From Candidatus Daviesbacteria bacterium (lineage in GTDB: Bacteria > Patescibacteriota > Microgenomatia > Daviesbacterales > UBA10151), in NCBI GenBank assembly GCA_030699125.1, contig JAUYKM010000011.1:100937-150164 (forward strand): DNA of 49,228 nucleotides, in the 5' to 3' direction. The first letter of the stretch is position 1, and each line of letters starts with the position of its first letter. Made by a program: the position numbers and the translations under genes. Below, one piece after another: positions 27,681 through 35,549 of the stretch. The notes under the pieces are model-generated. The model saw only the letters and a list, made by a program, of their open reading frames with translations, was not told the DNA's origin and ran no database searches.

Positions 27681-28904
27681 TCAGGCTTTTTGATCAATGT
27701 CTTTTTTAACTTTCTCTAGAAACTCATCCTGGGAGATGCCAGATAGATTTTTTCCTGACCTTGTTCTCACAGAAACTTTTTTCTCTTCCTCTTCTCTATT
27801 TCCCAAAATTAGCATATATGGCACCTTTTGAGTTTGCCCGTCTCTGATTTTTGATTGCATGGTTTCTCCTCGGAAATCAACATTAATTCTTAAGCCCTCT
27901 TTTTTTAAAAAATCAGCTACTTTATTTGCATATGCATTATTTTTATCTGTGATTGGGATTACAGTGACTTGGGAAGGTGAAAGCCAGGTGGGAAAAGCTC
28001 CCTGATATTGCTCTGTTAAGATTGCTATAAATCTTTCAAAAGATCCAAAAATTGCCCGATGAATCATGACCGGTCTTTTAGGTTTCCCGTCACTATCTGT
28101 ATATTCCAATTTAAATGCTTCCGGTTGATGAAAATCCAACTGCACTGTTGCCAGCTGCCACTCCCTGCCTTGTGAATCCTTTATATGTACATCAATTTTA
28201 GGGCCATAGAAAGCTCCGTCACCCATTTTATCTCCAGCAGTAAGTCCTTTCTTTTTTAAAGCATCGCTCAAAGCTTTTTCTGCTTTATCCCAATTTTCAT
28301 CGGATCCTGCTCTTGTCTCAGGTCTAGTGGCCAGCCTGAATTCATATTCGAAACCAAACATTTTATAAAAGCTTATCATCATATCTAAAATATTAGAAAC
28401 TTCATCAAAAATCTGGTCTTCTGTGGCATAAATATGCGCATCATCCATTGTTAGCTGTCTTACTCTAAGTAATCCATTAACTTCTCCACTCTTTTCTCTT
28501 CTGTGCAGTCTGCCAATTTCAGAGAGCCTTAAAGGAAGTTCTCTGTATGATCTTGGTCTAAATCTATATAAAATGGTGGATTCAGGACAATTCATGGGCT
28601 TTAAAGTATATGAAACAGACTTATTGCCATCTGCTTCATCTGAAAGTTGCAGATTATACATGTTATGTTCACCAAATTTTTCCCAATGACCAGATTGCTT
28701 AAATAATTCTGCTTTCACCATAATTGGGGTTGAGGTTTCTAAATAGCCTGCATTCTCAGTTAATTCCCTGATATATTTTTCCAACTCCTTGAAAATTATC
28801 ATGCCCTTGGGAAGCCAAAATGGGGCCCCGGGAGCTATTTCATCTGTAAAGAAAAGCTCTAATTCCTGTCCGATTTGCTTGTGATCTTTTAAGTTATTGC
28901 TCAT
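27681..28904 (-). CDS. thrS: Threonyl-tRNA synthetase lacking TGS and editing domains
   Basis: 407 residues against about 640. It starts directly at the class II catalytic domain (HKQIGQELELFFTDEIAPGAPFWLPKGM) and ends with the anticodon-binding domain. The zinc ligands are present: Cys in LKPMNCPEST, His in MDDAHIYATED and His in MIHRAIFGSFERF. Missing are the N-terminal TGS and N2 editing domains that remove mis-charged serine, so editing must be absent or done in trans. It overlaps the upstream DUF5665-like gene by 4 nt. Confidence 0.94.
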   Translation of the reverse strand: MSNNLKDHKQIGQELELFFTDEIAPGAPFWLPKGMIIFKELEKYIRELTENAGYLETSTPIMVKAELFKQSGHWEKFGEHNMYNLQLSDEADGNKSVSYTLKPMNCPESTILYRFRPRSYRELPLRLSEIGRLHRREKSGEVNGLLRVRQLTMDDAHIYATEDQIFDEVSNILDMMISFYKMFGFEYEFRLATRPETRAGSDENWDKAEKALSDALKKKGLTAGDKMGDGAFYGPKIDVHIKDSQGREWQLATVQLDFHQPEAFKLEYTDSDGKPKRPVMIHRAIFGSFERFIAILTEQYQGAFPTWLSPSQVTVIPITDKNNAYANKVADFLKKEGLRINVDFRGETMQSKIRDGQTQKVPYMLILGNREEEEKKVSVRTRSGKNLSGISQDEFLEKVKKDIDQKA

Positions 28905-29116
28905 TGATAAAATTGGGGGGCCTGTGAAACTTGTTTAAAGATATCAAAAATACCGAACCAGTTTAAGATTCCGCCTATTATGGCCACAATCAAACCGGCG
29001 CCAACAGCTGTGCCTACTCCCCAGGATACGCCTCCCAAAAAATTGGCCCACATAATTTGTCTTTTATTCCAGGTCATATTGGCAGATAGGTGTCTTTCAA
29101 TCTGTTCAGTTGGCAT
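28901..29116 (-). CDS. DUF5665-like small membrane protein
   Basis: 71 residues: charged N-terminus, then NKRQIMWANFLGGVSWGVGTAVGAGLIVAI and a second short hydrophobic stretch. The pattern (W-x-NFLxGxxxGxGTxxG) is that of DUF5665 proteins, recalled from memory. Overlaps thrS by 4 nt, so it leads the translation cluster. Role unknown. Confidence 0.65.
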   Translation of the reverse strand: MPTEQIERHLSANMTWNKRQIMWANFLGGVSWGVGTAVGAGLIVAIIGGILNWFGIFDIFKQVSQAPQFYQ

Positions 29117-29136
29117 AAATTAATGATAACACAAAG

Positions 29137-29212
29137 TGGTGGGCGGTACAGGACTCGAACCTGTGACCTCATTCACGTCAAGAACGCGCTCTACCAGCTG
29201 AGCTAACCGCCC
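29137..29212 (-). tRNA. tRNA-Val (GAC), CCA encoded
   Basis: Acceptor GGGCGGT/ACCGCCC, D arm AGCTCAGCTGGTAGAGC, anticodon stem CGTTC/GAATG with loop TTGACGT (anticodon GAC), T arm ACAGG/CCTGT. The 3' end continues ACCA, so the CCA tail is genomic, unlike the other four tRNAs here. Confidence 0.95.
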
Positions 29213-29256
29213 ACAAATTGAATTTTAAATTATGATGAAAAGATATTCAAGCAGAA

Positions 29257-29904
29257 TTAACCGGTAGCTTTGGTAAAATGATTTGGATTCTCGTTACCCA
29301 TAAGCAACTCCCCTTCGCGCATAGCCGGTTTTGTTTGGATTTGGGCGTTATCAGTTTGCTGATTTTGTATTTCTATAGCCTCTATTTGCTCCTTCTTTTT
29401 TGCTCTTAAGGATTGAATGTGGTATGCAGTATTTGTATGTCTTTCATCTAAATCCAAATTAAAGCCAAGGTTTCTATTTCTTTCCTCTGCATTCATTCCG
29501 GCAACTTCAGCTCTTACCAATTCATCCATAATTTTTCCGCGGGAAAACCCTTCCACATCTCTTATTGTTTTTTCTTGTGCAGCAAAAGTTTGTCTTTTAA
29601 ACTGAGCCTCTTGTTCTTTTTCCAAAAGCTCAGGAGTTTTAGCTACGTTATTTTGGAATTCAATTGAGCCTATTGCAGGCATGGTCCCTGGTTCTTGTTC
29701 TTGACCAGCAATATCATCTTTTATGAGGTCTCCTATAGAAGATAAAGCTTCACCTAGGAATGTTTTGCCTGCGGAAACCACTCTCTGAGGATTTGGTAAG
29801 TCTATCTCAAAATTTTCAAAAGAGCCTCCTATTTGATTTTGCGGTGCTACTTTAACTTCCTTTGGCTTAGTTGAAAATGGATTTAATGTTTGTAAGTCAG
29901 TCAT
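29257..29904 (-). CDS. Hypothetical Gln-rich soluble protein
   Basis: 215 residues, charged and Gln-rich, predicted mostly helical with coiled-coil potential (about 90-185). No signal peptide or membrane helix. Contains NPFSTKPKEVKVAPQNQIGG near the N-terminus. Not recognised with confidence; possibly a lineage-specific DUF. Confidence 0.65.
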   Translation of the reverse strand: MTDLQTLNPFSTKPKEVKVAPQNQIGGSFENFEIDLPNPQRVVSAGKTFLGEALSSIGDLIKDDIAGQEQEPGTMPAIGSIEFQNNVAKTPELLEKEQEAQFKRQTFAAQEKTIRDVEGFSRGKIMDELVRAEVAGMNAEERNRNLGFNLDLDERHTNTAYHIQSLRAKKKEQIEAIEIQNQQTDNAQIQTKPAMREGELLMGNENPNHFTKATG

Positions 29905-29967
29905 AATATGGTGTAGATTCTACTACTTTCTGGCTATAAGTCAAATCGTCTGGTAAAATATATTCGC

Positions 29968-30050
29968 GCCGAGGTGGTGGAATGGTAGACACGCAGGATT
30001 TAGGATCCTGTGTCCGAAAGGACGTGGAGGTTCAACTCCTCTCCTCGGCA
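29968..30050 (+). tRNA. tRNA-Leu (TAG)
   Basis: 83 nt class II tRNA. Acceptor GCCGAGG/CCTCGGC, anticodon stem CAGGA/TCCTG with loop TTTAGGA (anticodon TAG), variable arm TGTCCGAAAGGACG, T arm GGAGG/CTCC with TTCAACT, discriminator A. CCA is not encoded. Fragments resembling its 3' end lie downstream. Confidence 0.95.
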
Positions 30051-30162
30051 CTAGAGAATAGTGAATGGTTAGAAATAGCCTGTTTAGACTGTTCTAACTG
30101 TGTAATCGGAGGTTCAATCCAGAGGTTTTTCTCCCAAAAATTTCATGCCTAGATTTTTGACA

Positions 30163-30186
30163 CCAAGGAGAGGAGTTGAACTGCAA
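30163..30186 (-). repeat. Inverted imperfect copy of the tRNA-Leu 3' end
   Basis: The minus strand reads AGTTCAACTCCTCTCCT then TGGTGTC, against GGTTCAACTCCTCTCCT then CGGCAC in tRNA-Leu (30030-30051). A 17-nt match followed by near-matches. Could be a former integration site or the other arm of a large hairpin. Confidence 0.55.
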
Positions 30187-30206
30187 CAGTTGCAAATCCT
30201 TTCATA

Positions 30207-31127
30207 TTAGTTGTTTAGAACCCATTCTAAATTATTATTTTTGGCAAACTCTTCAAAACTTTCTAAGTCTCCTTCAAAACCAATTTTATGCATATCTGCC
30301 CAAGTTTCCGCTTTTCCAGTATAAGCAATCCAGCTTTCATTTTTATCCTCAAAACTGGCTACCCAGCTTGGCTTTGGGTCACGCGGAGCAACTTTACGGA
30401 TCTTTTCCAGCGCACTTTTTGAATCTAAGTCAAAATAATCAAAAGCGCTTATAGCTCTGGCAGCCCGACTTGAAATTAGCTTATCAAGTTCAATTTCTAA
30501 AAATGAGAAGGTCAAACTCCCGTCTCCTAAACTAGCTGTATGTGTATATCCCAAAAGTTGCCCTACTTCTATCTTGTCTCCTATCTTTAGATTTTTATCA
30601 AGGTTTTTAATATGCATATGTTTTAGGGCATATTTTCTACCATACTTAATAGTAACTTCACCTTGTTCACTGCTATCAATATTAGTAATAATTCCTTTAG
30701 TAAAAGAATAAATTGGATACTCACCAACCTTAAGGTTTATTTCCATCTCAGAGTTTGGTTCTAAGCCTTGCTTAAATGGAGTTGGATGACCTCCTCCTTC
30801 CCAAGTCCCAAATTGACCAGTTTCTAAAACTAAATCATCAGAAATACCTACTTTTTTCTCCTTACCAAAATATAGGGTAAGAGTTGGCGGATTATCTGTA
30901 TTAGGATAAATGGCAGATTCTTCTTTTTGGGGATTATTTACTGTTTGCTCAAACTTTTTTTCTTTTTGTTTGAGTTTATCCTGGTCATTTTTTATTCCAA
31001 AATTTCCATGCTGAATATTAGACCAAAGAAAAACCCCAGCAAAAATGGCTAAACCAATCCCTACCAGAACTACTAGAATATTGGCAAATCCTTTTTGGCT
31101 CACACTGAGTCTTATCGAAATGGGCAT
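30207..31127 (-). CDS. Membrane-anchored M23-like protein
   Basis: 306 residues. N-terminal membrane helix (about 14-35), charged linker, then a beta-rich domain with a LytM-like pattern: YPIYSFTKGIITNIDSSEQGEVTIKYGRKYALKHMHIKNL, then LKIGDKIEVGQLLGYT. The HxH is present. The first His-x(3)-Asp metal site of active M23 peptidases is not obvious, so this may be a degenerate, binding-only form. TGCTAGAGT, an extended -10-like box, lies 6 nt before the ATG. Confidence 0.65.
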   Translation of the reverse strand: MPISIRLSVSQKGFANILVVLVGIGLAIFAGVFLWSNIQHGNFGIKNDQDKLKQKEKKFEQTVNNPQKEESAIYPNTDNPPTLTLYFGKEKKVGISDDLVLETGQFGTWEGGGHPTPFKQGLEPNSEMEINLKVGEYPIYSFTKGIITNIDSSEQGEVTIKYGRKYALKHMHIKNLDKNLKIGDKIEVGQLLGYTHTASLGDGSLTFSFLEIELDKLISSRAARAISAFDYFDLDSKSALEKIRKVAPRDPKPSWVASFEDKNESWIAYTGKAETWADMHKIGFEGDLESFEEFAKNNNLEWVLNN

Positions 31128-31186
31128 TACTTTACTCTAGCATATTTTAAAGCTCTTATAGTGTGCTCTTTATACATATTTAAATT

Positions 31187-31354
31187 TCATCTTACATACC
31201 ATAAACCTTTCAGCTCAAGATGATCTTTGAGTTGCTTAAGCTGGAAAGCCAGGAGCTTTGCCTCTTCAAGATTTGGAAAGAAAAGTGTATAATTGAGGCT
31301 AGAGATGCTGAGGGGAGATTCAATCTGAATCCTGTCCCCGGCACCAGAGAAAGA
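31187..31354 (-). pseudogene. Protein-like open frame without a start codon
   Basis: 55 open codons ending TGA. The latter part (SSLNYTLFFPNLEEAKLLAF, then QLKQLKDHLELKGLWYVR) has normal protein composition. No ATG, GTG or TTG is present. Likely a gene relic; it overlaps a tRNA-like hairpin at 31311-31340. Nothing else is evident in 31128-31359. Confidence 0.3.
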
Positions 31355-31359
31355 TTAAA

Positions 31360-32025
31360 ATGTCTATAGAATCTATAAAGCATCACTTAATAGAAAAATC
31401 AAAGGGGTTTAGGCCAGTTTTATATATGACTTTTCTGTCCTCAGTTTTAGCAAGTTGCACTCTTCCACCAACTCTGGCAGAGGTTTCTTATGATATAACC
31501 ACCAGAGTAGGTATTGTAGAAGACTTTGCAAATCCAAATAGGCCCAGTTCTGACTTTTTATTTCCTAATATCCCTGATTTTAGAACAGATCAAATGTTAA
31601 AAGAAATAGAAGTACCTTGGACTGGTTATTTTGAAGTTGAATGTCGCGCTATCCAGGTTATAGGCCCCCAAAAACAGCCATTACAATTAGGAATGAGCTC
31701 TGATGAAGGTGATGTAACTTATCTTCATCTACAGTCCGGGAATGGAGGGTTTCTGCTAGACAAGAGTAAAGCTCAAAAAGTAAATAGAAGACAATATCAT
31801 GACGTAACAAAAAGTATAGTAATTAAAGTTAGTGATAACATTGTTGATAGATCATATGACAGAAATGGACCCGATAGTTCTACAGCGATTACAGGAACAT
31901 CAAAAACTGTAGAAGCTTACAAATTTAAAACAGGTAAAAACCAAGTTAGCTGTGAATTTACTACAATAGAAGGCAATACATATACAGATATTGCAGTTGT
32001 TAATATCATAGATAACAGAAGTTGA
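31360..32025 (+). CDS. Probable lipoprotein, unknown
   Basis: 221 residues. Basic start, hydrophobic VLYMTFLSSVLASC with a lipobox-like LASC (Cys at about 33), then a soluble beta-rich region containing DLRGN-free sequence GNGGFLLDKSKA and DRSYDRNGPDSSTAITG. No known domain. A TATAAT at 31288-31293 may be its promoter. Confidence 0.6.
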   Translation: MSIESIKHHLIEKSKGFRPVLYMTFLSSVLASCTLPPTLAEVSYDITTRVGIVEDFANPNRPSSDFLFPNIPDFRTDQMLKEIEVPWTGYFEVECRAIQVIGPQKQPLQLGMSSDEGDVTYLHLQSGNGGFLLDKSKAQKVNRRQYHDVTKSIVIKVSDNIVDRSYDRNGPDSSTAITGTSKTVEAYKFKTGKNQVSCEFTTIEGNTYTDIAVVNIIDNRS

Positions 32026-32098
32026 TTGTAAAAGTATCCAACCCCCGGTGTTGACTAGCTGGAAACCTAAGGTACAAGGATGGTATCCACATTTGTTC

Positions 32099-32132
32099 AG
32101 GTCGAACCTCAACCAAGGACGAACCTTAACCA
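32099..32132. repeat. Palindromic repeat family A at the gatD 3' end
   Basis: AGGTCGAACCTCAACCAAGG then ACGAACCTTAACCAA, the inverse orientation of the tyrS copy. It supplies the gatD stop codon (32128-32126). Confidence 0.7.
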
Positions 32133-32848
32133 AATCTTCGGATTGCCGATTGATGGACTTGGAGTTCAAAGGTATCATCTAGTGGCTTTAATTCAATATT
32201 TTTCCCATATTTTACTTCCAAAGCTTTTTTGATTAACCAGTCTGCAAGACGCGGGTTTTTGGGCAAAAGCGAGCCGTGCATATAACAGCCAATGGCATTT
32301 TTATAGATGCAACCCTCAGTTTTATCTTCGCCGTTGTTACCAAAGCCTTTTATAACCATTCCCAAAGGAGTTGAGCCTTTCTTAAGATAAGTTTTCCCGG
32401 AGTGGTTTTCAAACCCCACTAGTTTGCCAAACATTGATTCAGTGGTAATATTGCCGATCATTCTTTTATCACCAGCCACAGTGTAAGCACCAAATAATTC
32501 AACTCCAGGTAATTTTGGGCCTTTATGGGGTTTATAGTACTCTCCCAATAATTGATATCCTCCACAGATTGAAAGTAAAGGTACTCCCCTTTCTATTTCT
32601 GAGGTAATCACTTTGCCCTTTGCACTTTTTACTAAGTCTTTTGCCACCACCTCCTGTTGCTGATCCTGCCCACCTCCAAAAAAGAACAAATCGCAATCTC
32701 CTTTGGACAATAATGTTGCGATCGAAATATTTTTGTCCACTACTTCAATTCCCCTCCACTCACAACGTTTTTTTAAGGCAATAATATTGCCAGTATCTCC
32801 ATAAATATTCATCAGGTCACCATATAAATAGCCAATTGTAAGTTTCAT
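32126..32848 (-). CDS. gatD: Lipid II glutamine amidotransferase subunit GatD
   Basis: 240 residues, class I glutamine amidotransferase. Nucleophile Cys in LSICGGYQLLG (about 95) and catalytic His in CYMHGSLLPKNP (about 212); start LTIGYLYGDLMNIYGDTGN is typical of GatD. It releases ammonia from glutamine for MurT, converting the D-Glu of lipid II to D-isoglutamine. Overlaps murT by 4 nt. Confidence 0.94.
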   Translation of the reverse strand: MKLTIGYLYGDLMNIYGDTGNIIALKKRCEWRGIEVVDKNISIATLLSKGDCDLFFFGGGQDQQQEVVAKDLVKSAKGKVITSEIERGVPLLSICGGYQLLGEYYKPHKGPKLPGVELFGAYTVAGDKRMIGNITTESMFGKLVGFENHSGKTYLKKGSTPLGMVIKGFGNNGEDKTEGCIYKNAIGCYMHGSLLPKNPRLADWLIKKALEVKYGKNIELKPLDDTFELQVHQSAIRRFG

Positions 32849-34182
32849 ACTTCCTCCCAGTAATTTTTCTTTATTCCAGATTTAGTTAAGATACCTTGGA
32901 GCTCAAGCATGGCTGTATAGGTAGGTAGGATGAACAGATGCCCGTTTAATCCATCTCTAGCTTCCTGTAAGGCTTTTGAAAGATCCTTCTGAACATTAAT
33001 TAACTCAGGATTAAAACCTGCATATTTTAGTCTGTTAGCCAAATCATAAGCTCTATTTCCGCTTGCAATCAAAGTACACCCTTGGGGTGTTTTTACCTTG
33101 ACACCTGCGGATTTTGAAGACTTTTTGTGTCTGAGAAGGACTTCGAAATTCGCGTCCCAGATCCAGGAAACATCTGTGCCATCTGCTAAGTTATCATTTA
33201 AGGCCATAAGAAGTCTATCGTTTGGCTTAAGATTGGGAGCAATGGTTTCAAAAACTTGGGTAGCTCCAGCAGGGTTTTTAATAAGGAAAATTGAGCCAAA
33301 TTCTAATCTCTCTACTCTGCCAAAGGCGGGCTTAAAGTTTTTCAGTGTATCAGTGTATCGGTGTATCAGTGTATCAGGAAAAAGTTGAGTAGCACAAGCT
33401 ATGGCTGCTAAAGCATCATAAATATGATAAATTCCTGGAAGTGGCAATGCAACTGGAAGATGCTCGCTTCGCGAAGCGAGGAAGCTGGGAGATTGAAGAT
33501 GGAAAAAAGAACCTTTCAGGCCGTTTAATTTGACATTTTTAGCTTCAAAATCAAAATTTTCCTGTTCTTTTTGATGCTGAATGGATTCCCCCACAATCTT
33601 ATAATCCCTGACTCCAAACTTTAAGGTCTTACCTTTAAAGCATTTTGTCAGTTTGGCGCAATTGGCATCATCTCCATTAACTAAAACCGTAGCTTGTAAA
33701 TTGAGCATCTTTAATGTATTGCACCATCTTTTAACCACACTATCAACCTCCCCATACCTGTCCAGCTGATCCCGGAAAACATTAAGAAAGACAACTATAT
33801 CTGGTTTAAGTTTGGGTGCGACTGTATTGAAAGCCGCCTCATCCAACTCCCAGATACCTAGCTGGAAGTTGGAAACTGGAAGTTGGAAACTGGAAATGAG
33901 AGTAGAAGCAATGCCCCGTTCTAAATTTGATCCTGTGTGGTTTCTGATAATTTTTAGACCACTCATCTTCGCAAAGTGGGCAAGTATTCTGGATGTGGTG
34001 GTCTTGCCATTAGTACCGGTGATAATCACATGTTTGGGGATGCGGGAGGCTAATTTTTCCACCAAATCAGGATCAATTTTGAGGGCATATAATCCGGGGG
34101 CAGCACTGCCGCCGCCTATCTTTAAGAATCTAATTAGTTGGGCGATAATTTTTCCTACCAGGATTGCCAGAAGTAACCTCAT
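32845..34182 (-). CDS. murT: Lipid II isoglutaminyl synthase subunit MurT, no zinc ribbon
   Basis: 445 residues, Mur-ligase fold: ATP loop ITGTNGKTTTSRI (about 54-66), NHTGSNLERG, IWELDEAAF, FLNVFRDQLDRYGE. Activates the D-Glu carboxylate of lipid II and uses ammonia from GatD. The four-Cys zinc ribbon that most MurT proteins carry in the middle is missing: only NCAKLTKC remains. Three stretches are repeat-derived: FQLPVSNFQL (about 97-106), LASRSEH (about 235-241) and IHRYTDT (about 269-275). Confidence 0.93.
   Translation of the reverse strand: MRLLLAILVGKIIAQLIRFLKIGGGSAAPGLYALKIDPDLVEKLASRIPKHVIITGTNGKTTTSRILAHFAKMSGLKIIRNHTGSNLERGIASTLISSFQLPVSNFQLGIWELDEAAFNTVAPKLKPDIVVFLNVFRDQLDRYGEVDSVVKRWCNTLKMLNLQATVLVNGDDANCAKLTKCFKGKTLKFGVRDYKIVGESIQHQKEQENFDFEAKNVKLNGLKGSFFHLQSPSFLASRSEHLPVALPLPGIYHIYDALAAIACATQLFPDTLIHRYTDTLKNFKPAFGRVERLEFGSIFLIKNPAGATQVFETIAPNLKPNDRLLMALNDNLADGTDVSWIWDANFEVLLRHKKSSKSAGVKVKTPQGCTLIASGNRAYDLANRLKYAGFNPELINVQKDLSKALQEARDGLNGHLFILPTYTAMLELQGILTKSGIKKNYWEEV
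33343..33377. repeat. GTGTATCA tandem repeat in frame in murT
   Basis: Four near copies of the octamer CAGTGTAT / CGGTGTAT, translated on the minus strand as DTLIHRYTDTL. Confidence 0.65.
33463..33480. repeat. Perfect palindrome family D in frame in murT
   Basis: CTCGCTTCGCGAAGCGAG, 9-bp arms, no loop. Imperfect relatives occur in the GT at 16998-17015 and near 38252-38268 (GCGAGCGAAGCGAGC). Confidence 0.75.
33862..33896. repeat. 14-bp tandem repeat in frame in murT
   Basis: CTGGAAGTTGGAAA occurs two and a half times in tandem, translated on the minus strand as FQLPVSNFQL. Confidence 0.75.
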
Positions 34183-34216
34183 GTGGGAATTGTATTATAT
34201 TAACAGAGTCTAGTCA

Positions 34217-34816
34217 TTAGTCTGGATTTACTTGGCCGGAGATAACTGCAATCTTTATGATAGGTTGATACAAATCCACCACAGGTCCATAGTCAGCCTC
34301 ATATTGAGAGGCAAATTTTCCCAGATCATTCATAAAGTAGGTTACTTTACCTCCCCAAAGGGGTGAAGCTGCATAAACTCTATTCATCTGATAAGGGTTA
34401 TTTAAGCCTTTATTGACATAATTTTCTCTGAGTCCTTTGGCCACAGTAAACATTCCGTCTCTCCAAGATTTAAAATAGAGCCTGTTTGAGCCATAAATCC
34501 CCCAACCATAAGCGTTGTAGCCACCAGGGATGTGCTTACCAAAGGTGGATTCCACTCCGGCAATAGATGGTAAAAGCTTCCAGTCCAGGTTGTATTCTTT
34601 AGCAGCATCCACAAAATCCTGGGCATGATACTGCATAGGAGAGTTATATTTGGCCAAATAGGCATTTAAAATTTGAGCTTCCCTGTCCAATTTTCTGGCC
34701 TCAATTTGGTTTGGTATCTCAACAGGTGCTTGAATCGCAACGTAGGAGGCACTCACTGGATTGGTGAGGATTAAGGAAAAAGCCATCAGAGGTATTAAAA
34801 GGTTTTTTAAGTTCAT
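34217..34816 (-). CDS. Secreted lysozyme-fold glycosidase-like protein
   Basis: 199 residues. Signal peptide LLIPLMAFSLILTNPVSASY (cleavage near ASA-Y/SAS-Y), then a domain with LLPSIAGVESTFGKHIPGGYNAYGWGIYG. The Glu in VES is in the position of the catalytic acid of lysozyme-like glucosaminidases and transglycosylases. ATG at 34816 chosen because it gives a clean signal peptide with AAGG 10 nt upstream. Paralogue of the next gene. Confidence 0.8.
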   Translation of the reverse strand: MNLKNLLIPLMAFSLILTNPVSASYVAIQAPVEIPNQIEARKLDREAQILNAYLAKYNSPMQYHAQDFVDAAKEYNLDWKLLPSIAGVESTFGKHIPGGYNAYGWGIYGSNRLYFKSWRDGMFTVAKGLRENYVNKGLNNPYQMNRVYAASPLWGGKVTYFMNDLGKFASQYEADYGPVVDLYQPIIKIAVISGQVNPD

Positions 34817-34827
34817 ATAATTTACCT

Positions 34828-34855
34828 TAAAAAATCCATATACCAGCTGGTATAT
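34828..34855 (-). terminator. Perfect 11-bp hairpin with T-tract between the two lysozyme-fold genes
   Basis: CCATATACCAG and CTGGTATATGG abut as a perfect palindrome, followed on the minus strand by ATTTTTT. It could terminate the upstream gene. A TATACT box lies just before it, so it could instead sit in the 5' leader of the downstream gene and act as an attenuator or operator. Confidence 0.55.
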
Positions 34856-34915
34856 GGTTTGGACCGATAGTATAGCAGAAATCAGACGGAAAAGCAAATT
34901 ATGGAAGCCTAGAGT

Positions 34916-35497
34916 TTAGAGCATTTCCGATATAAAAGTATTAACCCCTTTGGCCCAGGCGCCACCCTTTTCCAAAGATGGAGGGGTATATTTTGTCATA
35001 ATCTGCTCAGTGGTTTCTAATCCTTGATTTAGATAATCTTCCCTTAAAGAATAACCCACTTTTTCGATTGCCTCCTCAAATGATTCAAATCTCAGGGCTT
35101 TACTGCCATAAATGCCAAACCCAAAAGGGTTATATGAATCCTTAATCATTCTTCTTCCTCCATTAGATTCCTGCATGGAAATGGCCGGCAGTAGTCTGTA
35201 GTCCAGATTATACCTATCAGCCACCTGAATAAAATAATCACTATAACCTGCCAGTTGAGATTTGTAGCTTAAGAAAAAGTCTTCCACAATTTTGGCTCTG
35301 GCGTCTTTTATTTCAATTGAGTCAGTCACAATTTGGGTGTTGTCCGGAAGAGCAGCATAAAGTTTAAAATTTTGGGCTACTGGAATACTGGTATGCTCAA
35401 AACTTAAGTATAATAAAAATAGTATGGAGATAAGAAGTGAAATTGAGGCCGCCCCAAACCATGAGGCAGCCATGGTAAGCTGTTTGTCCGTCTGCAT
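34916..35497 (-). CDS. Membrane-anchored lysozyme-fold protein, paralogue
   Basis: 193 residues. N-terminal membrane helix (about 12-32), then YNLDYRLLPAISMQESNGG and YNPFGFGIYGSKALRFESFEE, aligning well with the neighbour's YNLDWKLLPSIAGVESTFG and YNAYGWGIYGSNRLYFKSW. The Glu in QES is the likely catalytic residue. This copy is anchored while the neighbour looks released. Confidence 0.8.
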   Translation of the reverse strand: MQTDKQLTMAASWFGAASISLLISILFLLYLSFEHTSIPVAQNFKLYAALPDNTQIVTDSIEIKDARAKIVEDFFLSYKSQLAGYSDYFIQVADRYNLDYRLLPAISMQESNGGRRMIKDSYNPFGFGIYGSKALRFESFEEAIEKVGYSLREDYLNQGLETTEQIMTKYTPPSLEKGGAWAKGVNTFISEML

Positions 35498-35549
35498 TTT
35501 TAGATGGTAAGATACTAAAGAAAAATTTGAAAAATTGCAATACTGACTT

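Noticed and set aside
31311-31345. Full tRNA ending CCCCGGCACCA
   Set aside because: No GCCGGGG acceptor 5' strand or anticodon arm upstream; only a hairpin and a 3'-end-like string.
33343-33377. CRISPR-like short repeats
   Set aside because: Contiguous octamers without spacers, inside a coding sequence; no cas genes in the window.
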